DNA of 64,000 nucleotides from Arthrobacter sp. 18067 (GTDB lineage Bacteria > Actinomycetota > Actinomycetes > Actinomycetales > Micrococcaceae): assembly GCF_902706295.1 (NCBI RefSeq), contig NZ_CACSJJ010000001.1, forward strand, positions 248,001 through 312,000. Direction: 5' to 3'. Shown here piece after piece: positions 47,901-56,366 of this stretch; the first letter of the stretch is position 1; each line of letters starts with the position of its first letter. Below the pieces are notes generated by a model. That model was not told the origin of the DNA, did not search any database, and saw nothing but the letters and a program-made list of their open reading frames with translations. The translations under genes were made by a program, and so were the position numbers.

Positions 47901-49800
47901 GGAGAGCCTGCAGGACCTGCCACACCACCTTGTACCGGGCATTGTCCTTAAGCGCCTCGGAGGTGGACATTCCGGAAGGAATCGCGATCGGCAAGATGAT
48001 GTACCCAAACTGCTTGCCCTTTGCGATGCGCATGACGCGGCCCACGGCCTGGATCACATCCACCATCGAGTTGCGCGGATTCAGGAACAGCACTGCATCC
48101 AGAGAGGGCACGTCCACGCCCTCGGTGAGGCAGCGGGCGTTGGTGAGGATCCGGCAGGTGGGCTGGCCGCCGTCGTCGTTGGCCTCTTCCTTGAGCCAGT
48201 CCAAACGCTCCGCCCGCGAGACGGCGTTGAAGCCGCCGTCGACATGCTTGACCTCCACCTTGAGGTCGTCGGTGGGGTCGTCGTTCTCCAGGTTGGTCAG
48301 GTGCACTCGGACGAGGTCCTCGAACTCAGACTCGACCAACTTGGAGGATTTGATGTCTCGGTTGAACGCCAGGGCCCTTAGCATCGGCTGCGAGTCGGTC
48401 CCAAAAGAGGACTCGAACTCCCCGGACCGGCGCTTCGCGAGCCCGTTCCAGCAGCCGATGAGCTTGGCGACATCGTCGATCTGCAGTTCCATGCTCGAAT
48501 CCGCCAGCTGGTTCTGGAAGCTGGAGACGACTTGGCTCTCATCGACTCCGAGCACCAGGACCTTGTAGTCGCTGAGCAGTTTCTTGGTGACCGCTTCGCC
48601 GAAGCCGATCCGGTAGAACACCGGCCCGTAGAGTTCCACGTCATCCATCGAGCACAGGATGGCGTCCTTCTCCAGAGCGGCGTTCTTCGTGTCGTCGTTG
48701 AACAGCCGCGGTGTGGCCGTCATGTAAAGCCGCTTGACGCCGGCGATCTTGCTGTTGTCATGGATCTTGACGAAGTGGGACTCCTCCGTGCCGGCGAGCG
48801 TGGCGCCAGTCGTGCGGTGGGCTTCATCGCAGATGATCAAGTCAAAGTCGGGCATCCCGGCTCGCTGGGCCTCGGCGATGGCCTCAATGGACTGGTACGT
48901 GGAGAACACCACGGTCATGCCCTCGTCGAGTTCACGTCTGCCCATCGCCTCCACTAGAGTTTTGCCGTCGGTGGTAGCCGGAATCTGAAGGTCGTGGATC
49001 GCGACGTCGGTCAGGTCCGAGTTCTTCTGCCGGCCTACCTTCACGTCCGAGCACACCGCGTAAGCGTGCATTGGCTGCTGTGTCTCGTCCGACCACTCCT
49101 TCAAGGACTGGGACATCAAGGCCAGGGACGGCACGAGGAACAGGACGCGCGCGTGGCCCTCGGCCTCCACGAAACGTTCGGCGATCTTCAGTGCCGTGAA
49201 CGTCTTGCCGGTGCCACAGGCCATTATCAGCTTGCCGCGGTCGCTGTCTTGGAAACCCTTCAGTGCCGCCGTGACCGCCTCGTGCTGATGCGTGCGGAGC
49301 TGCTTCTTCTCATGCAGCTTAGGAGCGTTGGCTGGGTCGGTGAGCGTATAAGTCGCCCAGTCAATGTTTGAGTGACGGAATTCGGTCAACCCTATACGCT
49401 GCACTGGGAGATGCTGACTGTCCAGCATCTCCTCAGCATTCTTGGACCATTTGGCAGTGGTCGAAACAATGAGTCTGTGGGTAAACGGCTTCTTTCCAGA
49501 CGCAGACATAAACGAATCGATGTCGTGCTTCTGCATGACGTGGTCTTCGACGTAAAACTTGCACTGTATGGCCGTTACTCCACCATCGACGCGTTGTGCA
49601 ACGAGGTCAATCCCATTGTCAGACTTGCCCTCACGCCCAGGCCAGTCCCGCCACAGCCAGACATTCGAATACTGGGGTGCCTGTACGCCGTCGTTTTCTA
49701 GGTACTGCTCAATCAGCTGCTCAAAATAGCTGCCCTTCATGCGCTCCGAATCAGCGAGATCCCGGTAGGAGTCGAGGAGTTGATCAAACGTCGTAGACAC
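44977..49800 (-). CDS. Type ISP-like restriction-modification enzyme (nuclease-helicase-methyltransferase)
   Basis: A 1,607-residue single-chain enzyme like LlaGI/LlaBIII. An Mrr-like nuclease lies at about residues 20-150 (DNGIDLVAQ, AIQCKFY). The SF2 helicase spans about 165-620, with Walker A MACGTGKTFTAL, box LIICDEAHRTTG, LYMTATPRLF and IQAVGRVMRIAKG. The N6-adenine methyltransferase follows at about 850-1150 (ILEPFVGTGTFVTRLL; VIVMNPPYSAGQ), and a target-recognition region at 1150-1600. All motifs are intact. It would methylate one strand of an asymmetric site and, on unmodified DNA, translocate and cut. The GTG at 49800 is chosen for the GGGGG 7 bp before it; in-frame ATGs at 49812 and 49839 lack such a site. 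Confidence 0.88.
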   Translation of the reverse strand: MSTTFDQLLDSYRDLADSERMKGSYFEQLIEQYLENDGVQAPQYSNVWLWRDWPGREGKSDNGIDLVAQRVDGGVTAIQCKFYVEDHVMQKHDIDSFMSASGKKPFTHRLIVSTTAKWSKNAEEMLDSQHLPVQRIGLTEFRHSNIDWATYTLTDPANAPKLHEKKQLRTHQHEAVTAALKGFQDSDRGKLIMACGTGKTFTALKIAERFVEAEGHARVLFLVPSLALMSQSLKEWSDETQQPMHAYAVCSDVKVGRQKNSDLTDVAIHDLQIPATTDGKTLVEAMGRRELDEGMTVVFSTYQSIEAIAEAQRAGMPDFDLIICDEAHRTTGATLAGTEESHFVKIHDNSKIAGVKRLYMTATPRLFNDDTKNAALEKDAILCSMDDVELYGPVFYRIGFGEAVTKKLLSDYKVLVLGVDESQVVSSFQNQLADSSMELQIDDVAKLIGCWNGLAKRRSGEFESSFGTDSQPMLRALAFNRDIKSSKLVESEFEDLVRVHLTNLENDDPTDDLKVEVKHVDGGFNAVSRAERLDWLKEEANDDGGQPTCRILTNARCLTEGVDVPSLDAVLFLNPRNSMVDVIQAVGRVMRIAKGKQFGYIILPIAIPSGMSTSEALKDNARYKVVWQVLQALRAHDERMDAAINQIELNKNAPESILIETVDLEPKKKSKIIDPRPTPDPDNPEDPLYVQPALQFPAEEWKDSVYAKIVDKCGNRMYWEDWSKDIAAIANKHIVLINQLLEHADLGHRAAFDDFIQGLRENLNPEIDQAQAVEMLAQHLVTKPVFDAMFADSNFTEHNPVSKAMQNILNQLDENSAFEKERAGLEKFYDSVRARVKSIDNAAAKQKIILELYDNFFRNAFPRVADRLGIVFTPVPVVDYILRSADAALRHEFGKSLSDEGVSILEPFVGTGTFVTRLLQSGLIKPEDLHRKYTTELFANEIVLLSYYIAAINIETVFAEESIRHGTGHGYVPFDGIALTDTFQLNESDDQLESSEFFPENNERVKRQKNAPIQVIVMNPPYSAGQTNANDNNQNQAYPVLDASIAESYARQSTATNKNSLYDSYIRGIRWASNRIKNDGVIAFVSNGSFIDGNTADGIRKTFATEFSRIFVYNLRGNQRTSGEQSRREGGKVFGSGSRTQVAICILIKNSDSTSPADIQYRDIGDYLTREQKLDILTMEQSLEGTDWETIAPNEHGDWINHRDERYDEFQPIGDKAAKGTTATPGIFENYSSGLKTNRDAWCYNFSKSAVELNMRRTIDFYNSQLAEDEPNNDATRIAWGGSLKDDLKRGTHLEYEQSALQHSIYRPFCRQTVYYSGSMNERRYQLPKLFPTPDHPNIALYMSSPGASKIFSPLIVDCVPNLHLVHTGQAYSLYTYELIASEAQGDLFADATGVVFDGYRRRDNITEATLTAYRGFYEDAAISKEDIFYYVYGVVHSPAYRESYKADLQKMLPRIPKVKDFRGFSTAGRALAELHLNYETVEPYALEEIVHGAPAGDEYDLYRVNKLSFGARKDRSRIVYNSQVTLAGIPDEAFDYQVNGKSALEWIIDRYQVTTHKDSQITNDPNDYCREVGNPRYILDLIKRIVTVSVETSRIVTNLPALEIAE

Positions 49801-50267
49801 TAGGGCCCCCATGGCAGTCTGGCATTGGAAAATCGACATCTAGTCGGCAAGTTGATCCTATGCTAGCCACGCCCCTCAGCCTGCAACACGAGCGCTGGTT
49901 GGATCCGTTCGCCTCACGGTACGAACTGACTAACTCCCAACTGCAAGGCCCTAGGTATCTCGGCCGACTCGGTGAAGAGACTAATCGCGTGCGTGTCAAA
50001 CGGTCGTCGTTCAGGGTTCTCGAGGCTCGCACCCGAGCGTCGGAATGCTGCAGAACCTAGATCCGTCACTGACCGGTAATCGAACGCCCGACTAAGACAT
50101 AGGTCTGGACCCTTCAGTGAAGCTCCGTTGAGCTTGTTCCCAGCAACTCGCTTGCACGACCGTCAGCTTCGTTGATCCTCAACGCAATTCTTAGTCAGCT
50201 TCCGCACGAAGTTGCACCCTGGAATACCTTAGACATGGCTCAGCCCGGGTCGCCAGAGACAACAGGG
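49801..50267. other. Non-coding gap between the Type ISP gene and the four-gene cluster
   Basis: About 465 bp with no convincing gene, RNA or repeat. It must hold the promoter of the Type ISP gene and the end of the 50268-52767 transcript. Confidence 0.4.
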
Positions 50268-51701
50268 CTAATTCCAGAACTCCTGGCCGCCCACCTGCAG
50301 CTCGGCCCTCTTGGCACCCACGTCAACAGTTATCCGCAACACATCCCCAGGATTCACGCCCATCGCGGCGATCGCAGGGTGCCAACCCCAGCAGAATGAA
50401 TGGTCGTCACCGAGCTTCGCCGTCGCCACTTGTTTGCCCTCATACGAGATCGCGAGAGACTGACCGGCAAACAGCCCCTGGATCTCCGGGACAAAGGAGA
50501 GCACGCCACTGCTAAGGAAAGACGTAGTCACATCCATAGTCTGAGCAATTCGGCCGTCAGGAGCCCAGGACCAGGATTTCCTTCTCGGCTCGGCCTTTTG
50601 CCGCGCTTTCGCTGCTGTTCGGATCGCCTCTACAGCGCCGGGATGCGGGGAACTTCCACGTAGGCCCCATACATTCGAACCAAACCTTTCCATCCACTCC
50701 GCGTATGTGGTCCATATTCCATACGTTCCTTTGGGAATGCCCGCGTCACTGCAGGCCTCGGCCAGGGACAGGCGGTCCATCACCTGATACGGCGACCCTT
50801 TCAGAACGTCAACCATCGTCGCAGTTGTACTGCCTAGTACTTCGCGATAGTCGAGCGGCTTGATCGGACGCACGAGTTCACCTTCCACGACAAAGTAGGG
50901 GCTCTCGTCGAAGAAGATCCTCATTGCTTCGGTAGGCGGAAGGATGTCGAGGCCCCGGAACTTCCACAACCTACGTGCGCCCTCATGGATCGAGAAAACC
51001 GTCTGTGGCGAGTTTACCGACAAGATCGACCGCGCAGTGTTCACCAAGCGATTCGCATGCGTGCCGTCTTGGTCCTTCTCAACCCACAGCCACTCGCCCG
51101 CCCACCTAACACTCGGCTCCCGTGTCAGAACACGGCGAATGTCCGTTGGATCAAGGGGATTGCCGGGAGTGGCAAGCGCCTGCCGGATCTCTTCGACTGT
51201 TGTCATGCCGTAGGAGCTAGTATGCTTTTTCGCAGTTGAAAATGCCTTCATCACGGCCACCTCCGACTCCTCAACGAACCAGTCATCGACGCACACAAGG
51301 TCTACGCCGACCAATTCAATCGGCGAGGTGCCGATGAGTTTGAGGATATTCAAGAATGCCTTACCCGTGAGGGTTGGCCGCGTTTTTCCCGATCTCGCGA
51401 GCCGCCTACCGATGGGTTCGGGTACAGGTGAGCGCGCCGCAAGCGCCTCAGCGACGTCCTTTGCACGGTGAACTGTCGCGCCTTTCAGCTCGGGCTCAAT
51501 CCTGGCCATGACCTGGCGAACGCGCTCCCGCGTAACGCCGATTTCAGCGCCCGCCTCGTCGAGCGTGGAGACATCGCCTGCTGTCCCAACCCGCATGGCC
51601 ATCGCCCTACGCCAGTCGTCCGAGGGCTGACGGTTGAATGCGGTCGTGTACGCCTCTACGAGCAGGCTCTCTACCTCATCCTCGAGTCTCCGACTAGTCA
51701 T
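50268..51701 (-). CDS. Sigma-region-4-like HTH protein with winged helix and conserved C-terminal beta domain (paralog 2)
   Basis: A 477-residue protein. Residues 43-72 form an HTH like sigma-70 region 4 (STLDEAGAEIGVTRERVRQV). Around 330-365 a winged-helix-like piece ends NVWGLRGSSPHPG. The last 100 residues are a beta-rich domain starting WSWAPDGRIAQTMDVTTSFL and ending NPGDVLRITVDVGAKRAELQ. The preceding gene product has the same order of parts, so the two are diverged paralogs. The ATG overlaps its neighbour's stop by 8 bp (ATGACTAG). I do not know the function; it may bind DNA or polymerase, or sense something through the C-terminal domain. Confidence 0.72.
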   Translation of the reverse strand: MTSRRLEDEVESLLVEAYTTAFNRQPSDDWRRAMAMRVGTAGDVSTLDEAGAEIGVTRERVRQVMARIEPELKGATVHRAKDVAEALAARSPVPEPIGRRLARSGKTRPTLTGKAFLNILKLIGTSPIELVGVDLVCVDDWFVEESEVAVMKAFSTAKKHTSSYGMTTVEEIRQALATPGNPLDPTDIRRVLTREPSVRWAGEWLWVEKDQDGTHANRLVNTARSILSVNSPQTVFSIHEGARRLWKFRGLDILPPTEAMRIFFDESPYFVVEGELVRPIKPLDYREVLGSTTATMVDVLKGSPYQVMDRLSLAEACSDAGIPKGTYGIWTTYAEWMERFGSNVWGLRGSSPHPGAVEAIRTAAKARQKAEPRRKSWSWAPDGRIAQTMDVTTSFLSSGVLSFVPEIQGLFAGQSLAISYEGKQVATAKLGDDHSFCWGWHPAIAAMGVNPGDVLRITVDVGAKRAELQVGGQEFWN

Positions 51702-52767
51702 CGAGACCTGCCCTTCCTTCGGCGGTTGTAATTGTAGCTCTGCTAGTGATCAGATTTAGGGCGATCACCGCCCGAGTTCCAACTGGCACCCTCAATTCCG
51801 AAAGCAGGGAACCGAAGCCCCATAGTCGGGCGTTCCGCACATTGACACGCCCGGCGCCCACCCCATCAGTATCCATTCGAAACTCTCGGCCCTCGATTAT
51901 CTCGGAGACTGCTCTTGGTACTGCGACGACTGGGCTAGGACTGGTGGAGACCGAGAACTCGATCATAAGTGACCCGTCGGCGCCCCAGACAAATGATGTC
52001 GGGCGGGCGCGGCGAGCGAGTCGGGGCGCCATGACGTTGCCGGAGGAGCTTTCGTTATGCTGTCCTCGCAATGCCCACATCCCTCGACCCACTCGAGTGA
52101 CAGCTGGATGGGTACTGAGCGTGGTCGCAATTGTCGTCCGCCTTAGTCCGACCTTTTCCCCATGGTCCAAGAGCTCGCTCCGGGCCACCCCGCCCGGTCG
52201 GCCGCGCATGGCTTCGAGCAAGAACTGACTGACAGGGTCGAGGTCCTCCGGAAAGGTCGCTGCAACTATCACCGAGTACGAGCCTTCCCCGGAAGTCGAC
52301 ACCGTGAACCCGCCGGCTTCTAGTGCCCATTCACGCATTGTCGCGATGTCAGCAGGGAGTGGTGTGTACGGCGCCTTCCCACCGGCCCGGGCCCAGGCGC
52401 TGACGACGTCATCCCATCGGAGGGGGCCAGTAATGGTGAGCAACCGGCGCAAGGCGCGGGCAGTGGGGAGCAAGTTCGCAGAAGGCCCAGACGGAACCGG
52501 CAGCGACAACACCGAGTAAACGGCGTCACTCATCATTCCGCTCGGCACCTCGATCGATCGCAGAAGCTCGTTTCGTGCTCTTCGGACGGTCTCACGGGAG
52601 ACCCCGAAATCAGCGGCGATTGAATCGAGGCTATTGCGTTTGCCGGTGGCATCGTCGAGCCCGGAGGCGCGCAGAGCCATCGACGATTTGATTGAGCTCC
52701 ACCCCTCGGTCGCTTTGACCGCCGCTCGGTGCAATGAATCGAACTCGGGTTCATTCGGCTTAAGCAT
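51694..52767 (-). CDS. Sigma-region-4-like HTH protein with winged helix and conserved C-terminal beta domain (paralog 1)
   Basis: A 357-residue protein, first gene of the leftward operon. HTH at about 48-72: SLDSIAADFGVSRETVRRAR. A winged helix at about 190-237 ends TRVGRGMWALRG. The C-terminal domain begins FVWGADGSLMIEFSVSTSPS and runs to GTRAVIALNLITSRATI, matching its paralog in layout (W-x2-DG start, VP, W-G, late hydrophobic strands). The ATG at 52767 is preferred over a TTG six codons earlier. It is divergent from the wHTH-GHKL operon over 75 bp with an 18-bp direct repeat that its HTH may bind. Function unknown. Confidence 0.72.
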   Translation of the reverse strand: MLKPNEPEFDSLHRAAVKATEGWSSIKSSMALRASGLDDATGKRNSLDSIAADFGVSRETVRRARNELLRSIEVPSGMMSDAVYSVLSLPVPSGPSANLLPTARALRRLLTITGPLRWDDVVSAWARAGGKAPYTPLPADIATMREWALEAGGFTVSTSGEGSYSVIVAATFPEDLDPVSQFLLEAMRGRPGGVARSELLDHGEKVGLRRTTIATTLSTHPAVTRVGRGMWALRGQHNESSSGNVMAPRLARRARPTSFVWGADGSLMIEFSVSTSPSPVVAVPRAVSEIIEGREFRMDTDGVGAGRVNVRNARLWGFGSLLSELRVPVGTRAVIALNLITSRATITTAEGRAGLDD

Positions 52768-52786
52768 AATCCCATCTTGACACAAA

Positions 52787-52832
52787 GTAGTAAGTGTGCG
52801 AACCTCAAAAAATAGTAGTAAGTGTGCGAACG
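52787..52832. promoter_or_regulatory. Divergent promoter with an 18-bp direct repeat
   Basis: AGTAGTAAGTGTGCGAAC occurs exactly twice, at 52787-52804 and 52815-52832, 28 bp apart start to start. A consensus-like TTGACA at 52778-52783 stands just before the first copy, and the second copy ends next to the ribosome site (GGGGAG) of the rightward operon. A repressor site controlling both operons is likely. Confidence 0.6.
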
Positions 52833-52842
52833 GGGAGTGTGA

Positions 52843-53454
52843 ATGAAACTGACAAAAAAAGACGTATCAGTGGTAGCACTAGCGAAATTGGGCGGCGCAT
52901 CCACTGTGATCGACACTGAGGACGCCGCTATTGCGGCGCATGCGATCGATCGACGTGCGTTCGGTTGGAAAAAGTACCCTGAGCGGGTTGATCTTGATGC
53001 AGTGCGTACTACACTCCGCCATGAAGGCGAGGGCCGCGAGCCTCGCATTGAGGGCTCGATTCAAAAGGGGTGGCATTTGACGCCCCGGGGCGTCGATTGG
53101 ATCGAAGCGAACCCAAGCCTGCTAGATAACACACCCGTCACAGTCGCTGCGACATCAGCAGCTACGCAACGGCGCCGGGCTGAAACACGGGAAGCCGGGG
53201 CAGCGGTGAACCGCGTGCGTGTTTCGGAGGCATTCCGCTTGTGGACCAACGGCAGGGCCTTCACGTCACGCCAGGCAGCGGGCGTCTTCCGCATCGACGA
53301 ATATACGCCGGCCAAAGATCGCACTCGAAAAACTGCGCAGCTTCAGGAGCTCATTCGGGGCGACGAGTACGTGGAAGCATTCATGAAAGAGGCGATCCCC
53401 TCGGCGCTCGAATTGCGCGCACCCGTTGGGCGCCTTGAGGAAGGAAACCGATGA
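52843..53454 (+). CDS. Winged-helix-like partner protein of the GHKL ATPase
   Basis: A 203-residue cytoplasmic protein. The first 90 residues look like a winged helix: LTKKDVSVVALAKLGGASTV, RTTLRHEGEGREPRIEGSIQ, GWHLTPRGVDWIEAN. The C-terminal half is helical and charged, with AFMKEAIPSALEL near the end. The ATG follows GGGGAG by about 7 bp. Its stop overlaps the ATPase start in ATGA, so both are made together. Such small wHTH proteins beside an ATPase often recruit or regulate it; that is inference here. Confidence 0.75.
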   Translation: MKLTKKDVSVVALAKLGGASTVIDTEDAAIAAHAIDRRAFGWKKYPERVDLDAVRTTLRHEGEGREPRIEGSIQKGWHLTPRGVDWIEANPSLLDNTPVTVAATSAATQRRRAETREAGAAVNRVRVSEAFRLWTNGRAFTSRQAAGVFRIDEYTPAKDRTRKTAQLQELIRGDEYVEAFMKEAIPSALELRAPVGRLEEGNR

Positions 53455-55121
53455 GCCAGATCAACGTCGTCAGTCACGTGGGCCGCGACATCATCCAGTC
53501 CGCGCAACTCTTTCGAACGCCAGAGGCCGCAGTGTGGGAGTATGTGGTCAATTCCCTGCAGTACGTTGATCCCGGCGTCGTACCGCATGTTCAGGTGACA
53601 GTCGACGCGCCGGGCAAAAGCATTACGATCCAGGATAATGGTTCAGGAATGGACCGCGCCGATCTTCAGCACTTTTTCACCATGCACGGCGAGAACCATC
53701 AGCGAAGGCTGGGCACACCCGGTCGCGGCAAATTTGGTACGGGCAAATCGGCTGCCTTCGGCATCGGCTCGGACCTGACAGTCTCGACTACGAAGAATGG
53801 CAAGCGCCAACGTGTTAAGGTAACCCGTCAGGCCATCAATGCGTCCGATGGAACGTCGGTACCTGTTCATATTGTTGAGAGCGACGTCGACGCGAACGGG
53901 GATCCGAGCGGTACAACCGTTGTGATCGGTGGGATCAGTGTTCGATTGGCCAAGGAACCTATCGTTGCACTCATCGAGCGCCACCTGTCGGCTTTCCAGG
54001 GCTCACCTGTTGTCGCTGTCAATGGACGCGTCTGCGAAATTGTTCGCCCGACTGCCTCGATCACCAGAGATTTTAGGCCCACAACCGATCAGGCGGCACT
54101 CATCGGTGATGTAAAACTCACCGTGAAGGCTGCCAGCGCCCCGCTCGAGAATATACACCGCGGGGTGCAGATTACGATCGCTACAGACAACCTTGTCGCT
54201 GTCGAGACGGCAGGAGTTGATACAAAAGAGTACGGCAAGTACCTATTCGGGCACATTGATTGCCCTGAGCTCGACAACGCGACTTACGACCCCGTTGCTG
54301 CCTACACGAACGACCGCAGCATGAAGCTCAACCCTGCACACCCGGTAGTCCAGGCCCTGATACCTTTCATCGGTGCGAGCCTTGAGCAGGTCCGGCAGGA
54401 GCTGGTCGAGGAAGGTCGGATTGCCAAGGCTGACGCCGATCGCAAGCGTCTCAAGGAAACGACGGACAAGATCGAGCAGATCCTGAATGCCGATCTTAAA
54501 GATTTCCGTGAGCGCGTCGAGGGCCTTGGCAACAACGTCCGGAGGCGGACCCTACTCGACGGCAAAGCTGGAGGCAGGGAAGAGCACCCGACTGACAAGG
54601 TCGTAGACCCAGAAGGAGACGAAACCGGACGAAGGGGAGGCATCGGCGGCGATAACGTAGATGAGCCGACACCGAACCCCGAACCAACCCCGCGGGGGCC
54701 CGGGGCTCCAGGCTCGGCCGACCCTGGCGGCGAAAACGCGTCGCCAGCCGCAACCAAGGACACCTCAGGCGACGAGATCATCGCGCCCGCAGGAGCCGGC
54801 CACAGCCGTCTCCGCGGTGGCCTTGTCATAGATTACGATCACTATGGTGCAGACTATGATCGCTACCGATGGGCGCAGGACGAGCGGAAGATCATCATCA
54901 ATCTCGACCACCCCGTGGTAAAGGCAGCCAAGGAGCTACCCGATGACGAAGCAAGCTATCGCCGACTGATCTGGGAGATCGCTTTCACTGCCTATGCGGT
55001 GGCCCTTGCGGACCTGCAATTTGAACGTGACCCAGCCCTCGCGTCGAGCGATGCGACTTACGAGATCCGAGAGGCACTTCGCCGGGTGTGGGCAAACGCC
55101 GGCGCGCTCTACGCCGTGTGA
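53451..55121 (+). CDS. GHKL ATPase, MORC-like
   Basis: A 556-residue ATPase. It starts INVVSHVGRDIIQSAQLFRT. The Bergerat fold is clear: N box Glu30 and Asn34 (WEYVVNSLQYVD), G1 box DNGSGM at 62-67, and the lid GRGKFGTGKSA at 91-101. A transducer-like domain (about 200-320) and a coiled stretch (330-385) follow. A Pro/Gly-rich linker (about 390-455) then leads to a helical C-terminal domain with RLIWEIAFTAYAVALADLQF. Prokaryotic MORC-like ATPases have been linked to restriction systems (Iyer, Abhiman and Aravind 2008). No nuclease motif is seen in this chain. It is coupled to the wHTH protein and next to a Type ISP enzyme. Confidence 0.87.
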   Translation: MSQINVVSHVGRDIIQSAQLFRTPEAAVWEYVVNSLQYVDPGVVPHVQVTVDAPGKSITIQDNGSGMDRADLQHFFTMHGENHQRRLGTPGRGKFGTGKSAAFGIGSDLTVSTTKNGKRQRVKVTRQAINASDGTSVPVHIVESDVDANGDPSGTTVVIGGISVRLAKEPIVALIERHLSAFQGSPVVAVNGRVCEIVRPTASITRDFRPTTDQAALIGDVKLTVKAASAPLENIHRGVQITIATDNLVAVETAGVDTKEYGKYLFGHIDCPELDNATYDPVAAYTNDRSMKLNPAHPVVQALIPFIGASLEQVRQELVEEGRIAKADADRKRLKETTDKIEQILNADLKDFRERVEGLGNNVRRRTLLDGKAGGREEHPTDKVVDPEGDETGRRGGIGGDNVDEPTPNPEPTPRGPGAPGSADPGGENASPAATKDTSGDEIIAPAGAGHSRLRGGLVIDYDHYGADYDRYRWAQDERKIIINLDHPVVKAAKELPDDEASYRRLIWEIAFTAYAVALADLQFERDPALASSDATYEIREALRRVWANAGALYAV

Positions 55122-55154
55122 GTCCAGCTTAGTTGCGCCGCGCCTTCGCTTACT

Positions 55155-55187
55155 GCACCCTGTTGTGTACCTATACGCAACAGGGTG
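55155..55187 (+). terminator. Terminator after the GHKL ATPase gene
   Basis: Long stem GCACCCTGTTGTGTA with TATACGCAACAGGGTGC (one mismatch), then CCCTTCTAATT. It marks the right end of the defence island; the following 190 bp to the EamA gene hold nothing recognisable. Confidence 0.7.
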
Positions 55188-55373
55188 CCCCTTCTAATTA
55201 GTGGTGAGTCGGTCTATCCACGACTGAAGCCAGGGCAAACAGTTCGAAACAAGTCGTGGGACCGGGCGCTCTCGGCGGCGGGCGTAGGTCGCAAGACCGG
55301 AAGAACCGCAACGCCGGGTTTATGCATGGTTGCCCCCACTAGCTGCGGACTGCAATCGGGCCACTGCCCGGAA

Positions 55374-56279
55374 TTAGCCCTGAGGCCTCTCCCGATGCAC
55401 CAAGAACACCGCCCCCAACACCAACACTGCCCCAGCCAGCTGCCACCCCGACAAAGACTCCCCCAGGAACACGAATCCCAGCACCGTCGCAACGAGCGGG
55501 CTCAGGAATCCCAGGAACGAGACCACCATCGTCGGCAGCCGCTGGATCCCCCGGAACCACACCGCGTAGGCAGCCAAGGCACCGATGACACTGAGGTAAG
55601 CAAAGCCCGCCAGGTTAGGCAAAGTAACCGACCCCGGCAGCCCTTCAACAGCCAGCGTCACAGGCAGGAGCATGACTCCACCCATCGCTAACTGCAGGCC
55701 GGTAAACCCAAGCAGCCCCACGCCGTCGGGCCTTCCCCAACGCTTGGTGAGGACTATGCCGGCCGCCATGCTCAGCGCCGCCGCCATCCCGGCGAGCACA
55801 CCCACAAAAGTCAGCGTCGCGTCGGATCGCAGGACGAGCAAGCCGACACCCGCGGCTCCCACTGCGCAGGCAATGATGTGCGCCTTGCGGATCCTCTCCC
55901 CCAGCAACAGCACGCCCAGGAAGAGCACGAACAAAGGCTGGATGGACATGACCAGCGCGGCGAGCCCACCCGGCAGTTGGTACGCGGTGAAGAACAGTAG
56001 AAAGAAGAACAACCCAATGTTGAGCGCGCCCAGCGCCGCCGCTTTGAACCACCAACTCCCCCGCGGCCACGTTCGGGTGACCACCATGAGCACGATCCCA
56101 GCTGGCAGGGCCCTCACGGTTGCGGCCAGGAGCGGCCGATCGGCGGGGAGGAACTCCGTGGTCACCAGATAGGTGGAGCCCCAGACCATCGGCGCAAGGG
56201 CGGTGATAAAGAGGTCGCGAGATGATGCCTTAGACGCCCCACCCCCCGCCTTGCTGGCAACCGCTGCAGATGAACTCAT
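55374..56279 (-). CDS. EamA/DMT-family transporter
   Basis: A 301-residue exporter with ten hydrophobic segments in two EamA halves: LAPMVWGSTYLVTTEFLPAD and RALPAGIVLMVVTRTWPRG in the first, VWFRGIQRLPTMVVSFLGFL and PLVATVLGFVFLGESLSGWQ in the second. It moves a small metabolite, probably outward; the substrate is unknown. It is divergent from a MarR regulator with a palindromic site between, which suggests induction by a compound that MarR senses. Confidence 0.88.
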   Translation of the reverse strand: MSSSAAVASKAGGGASKASSRDLFITALAPMVWGSTYLVTTEFLPADRPLLAATVRALPAGIVLMVVTRTWPRGSWWFKAAALGALNIGLFFFLLFFTAYQLPGGLAALVMSIQPLFVLFLGVLLLGERIRKAHIIACAVGAAGVGLLVLRSDATLTFVGVLAGMAAALSMAAGIVLTKRWGRPDGVGLLGFTGLQLAMGGVMLLPVTLAVEGLPGSVTLPNLAGFAYLSVIGALAAYAVWFRGIQRLPTMVVSFLGFLSPLVATVLGFVFLGESLSGWQLAGAVLVLGAVFLVHRERPQG

Positions 56280-56296
56280 CTTTCACTTCCATACAT

Positions 56297-56308
56297 TTCG
56301 ATGTCGAA
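56297..56308. promoter_or_regulatory. Possible MarR operator
   Basis: TTCGATGTCGAA is a perfect 12-bp inverted repeat of the kind bound by MarR proteins, 18 bp upstream of the EamA start and 58 bp upstream of the MarR start. Confidence 0.5.
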
Positions 56309-56366
56309 CTATTTGATGTAAGACAATGTAGGTGCTGTACTGTTTGAGGTCAAGCATTGGAGGACG

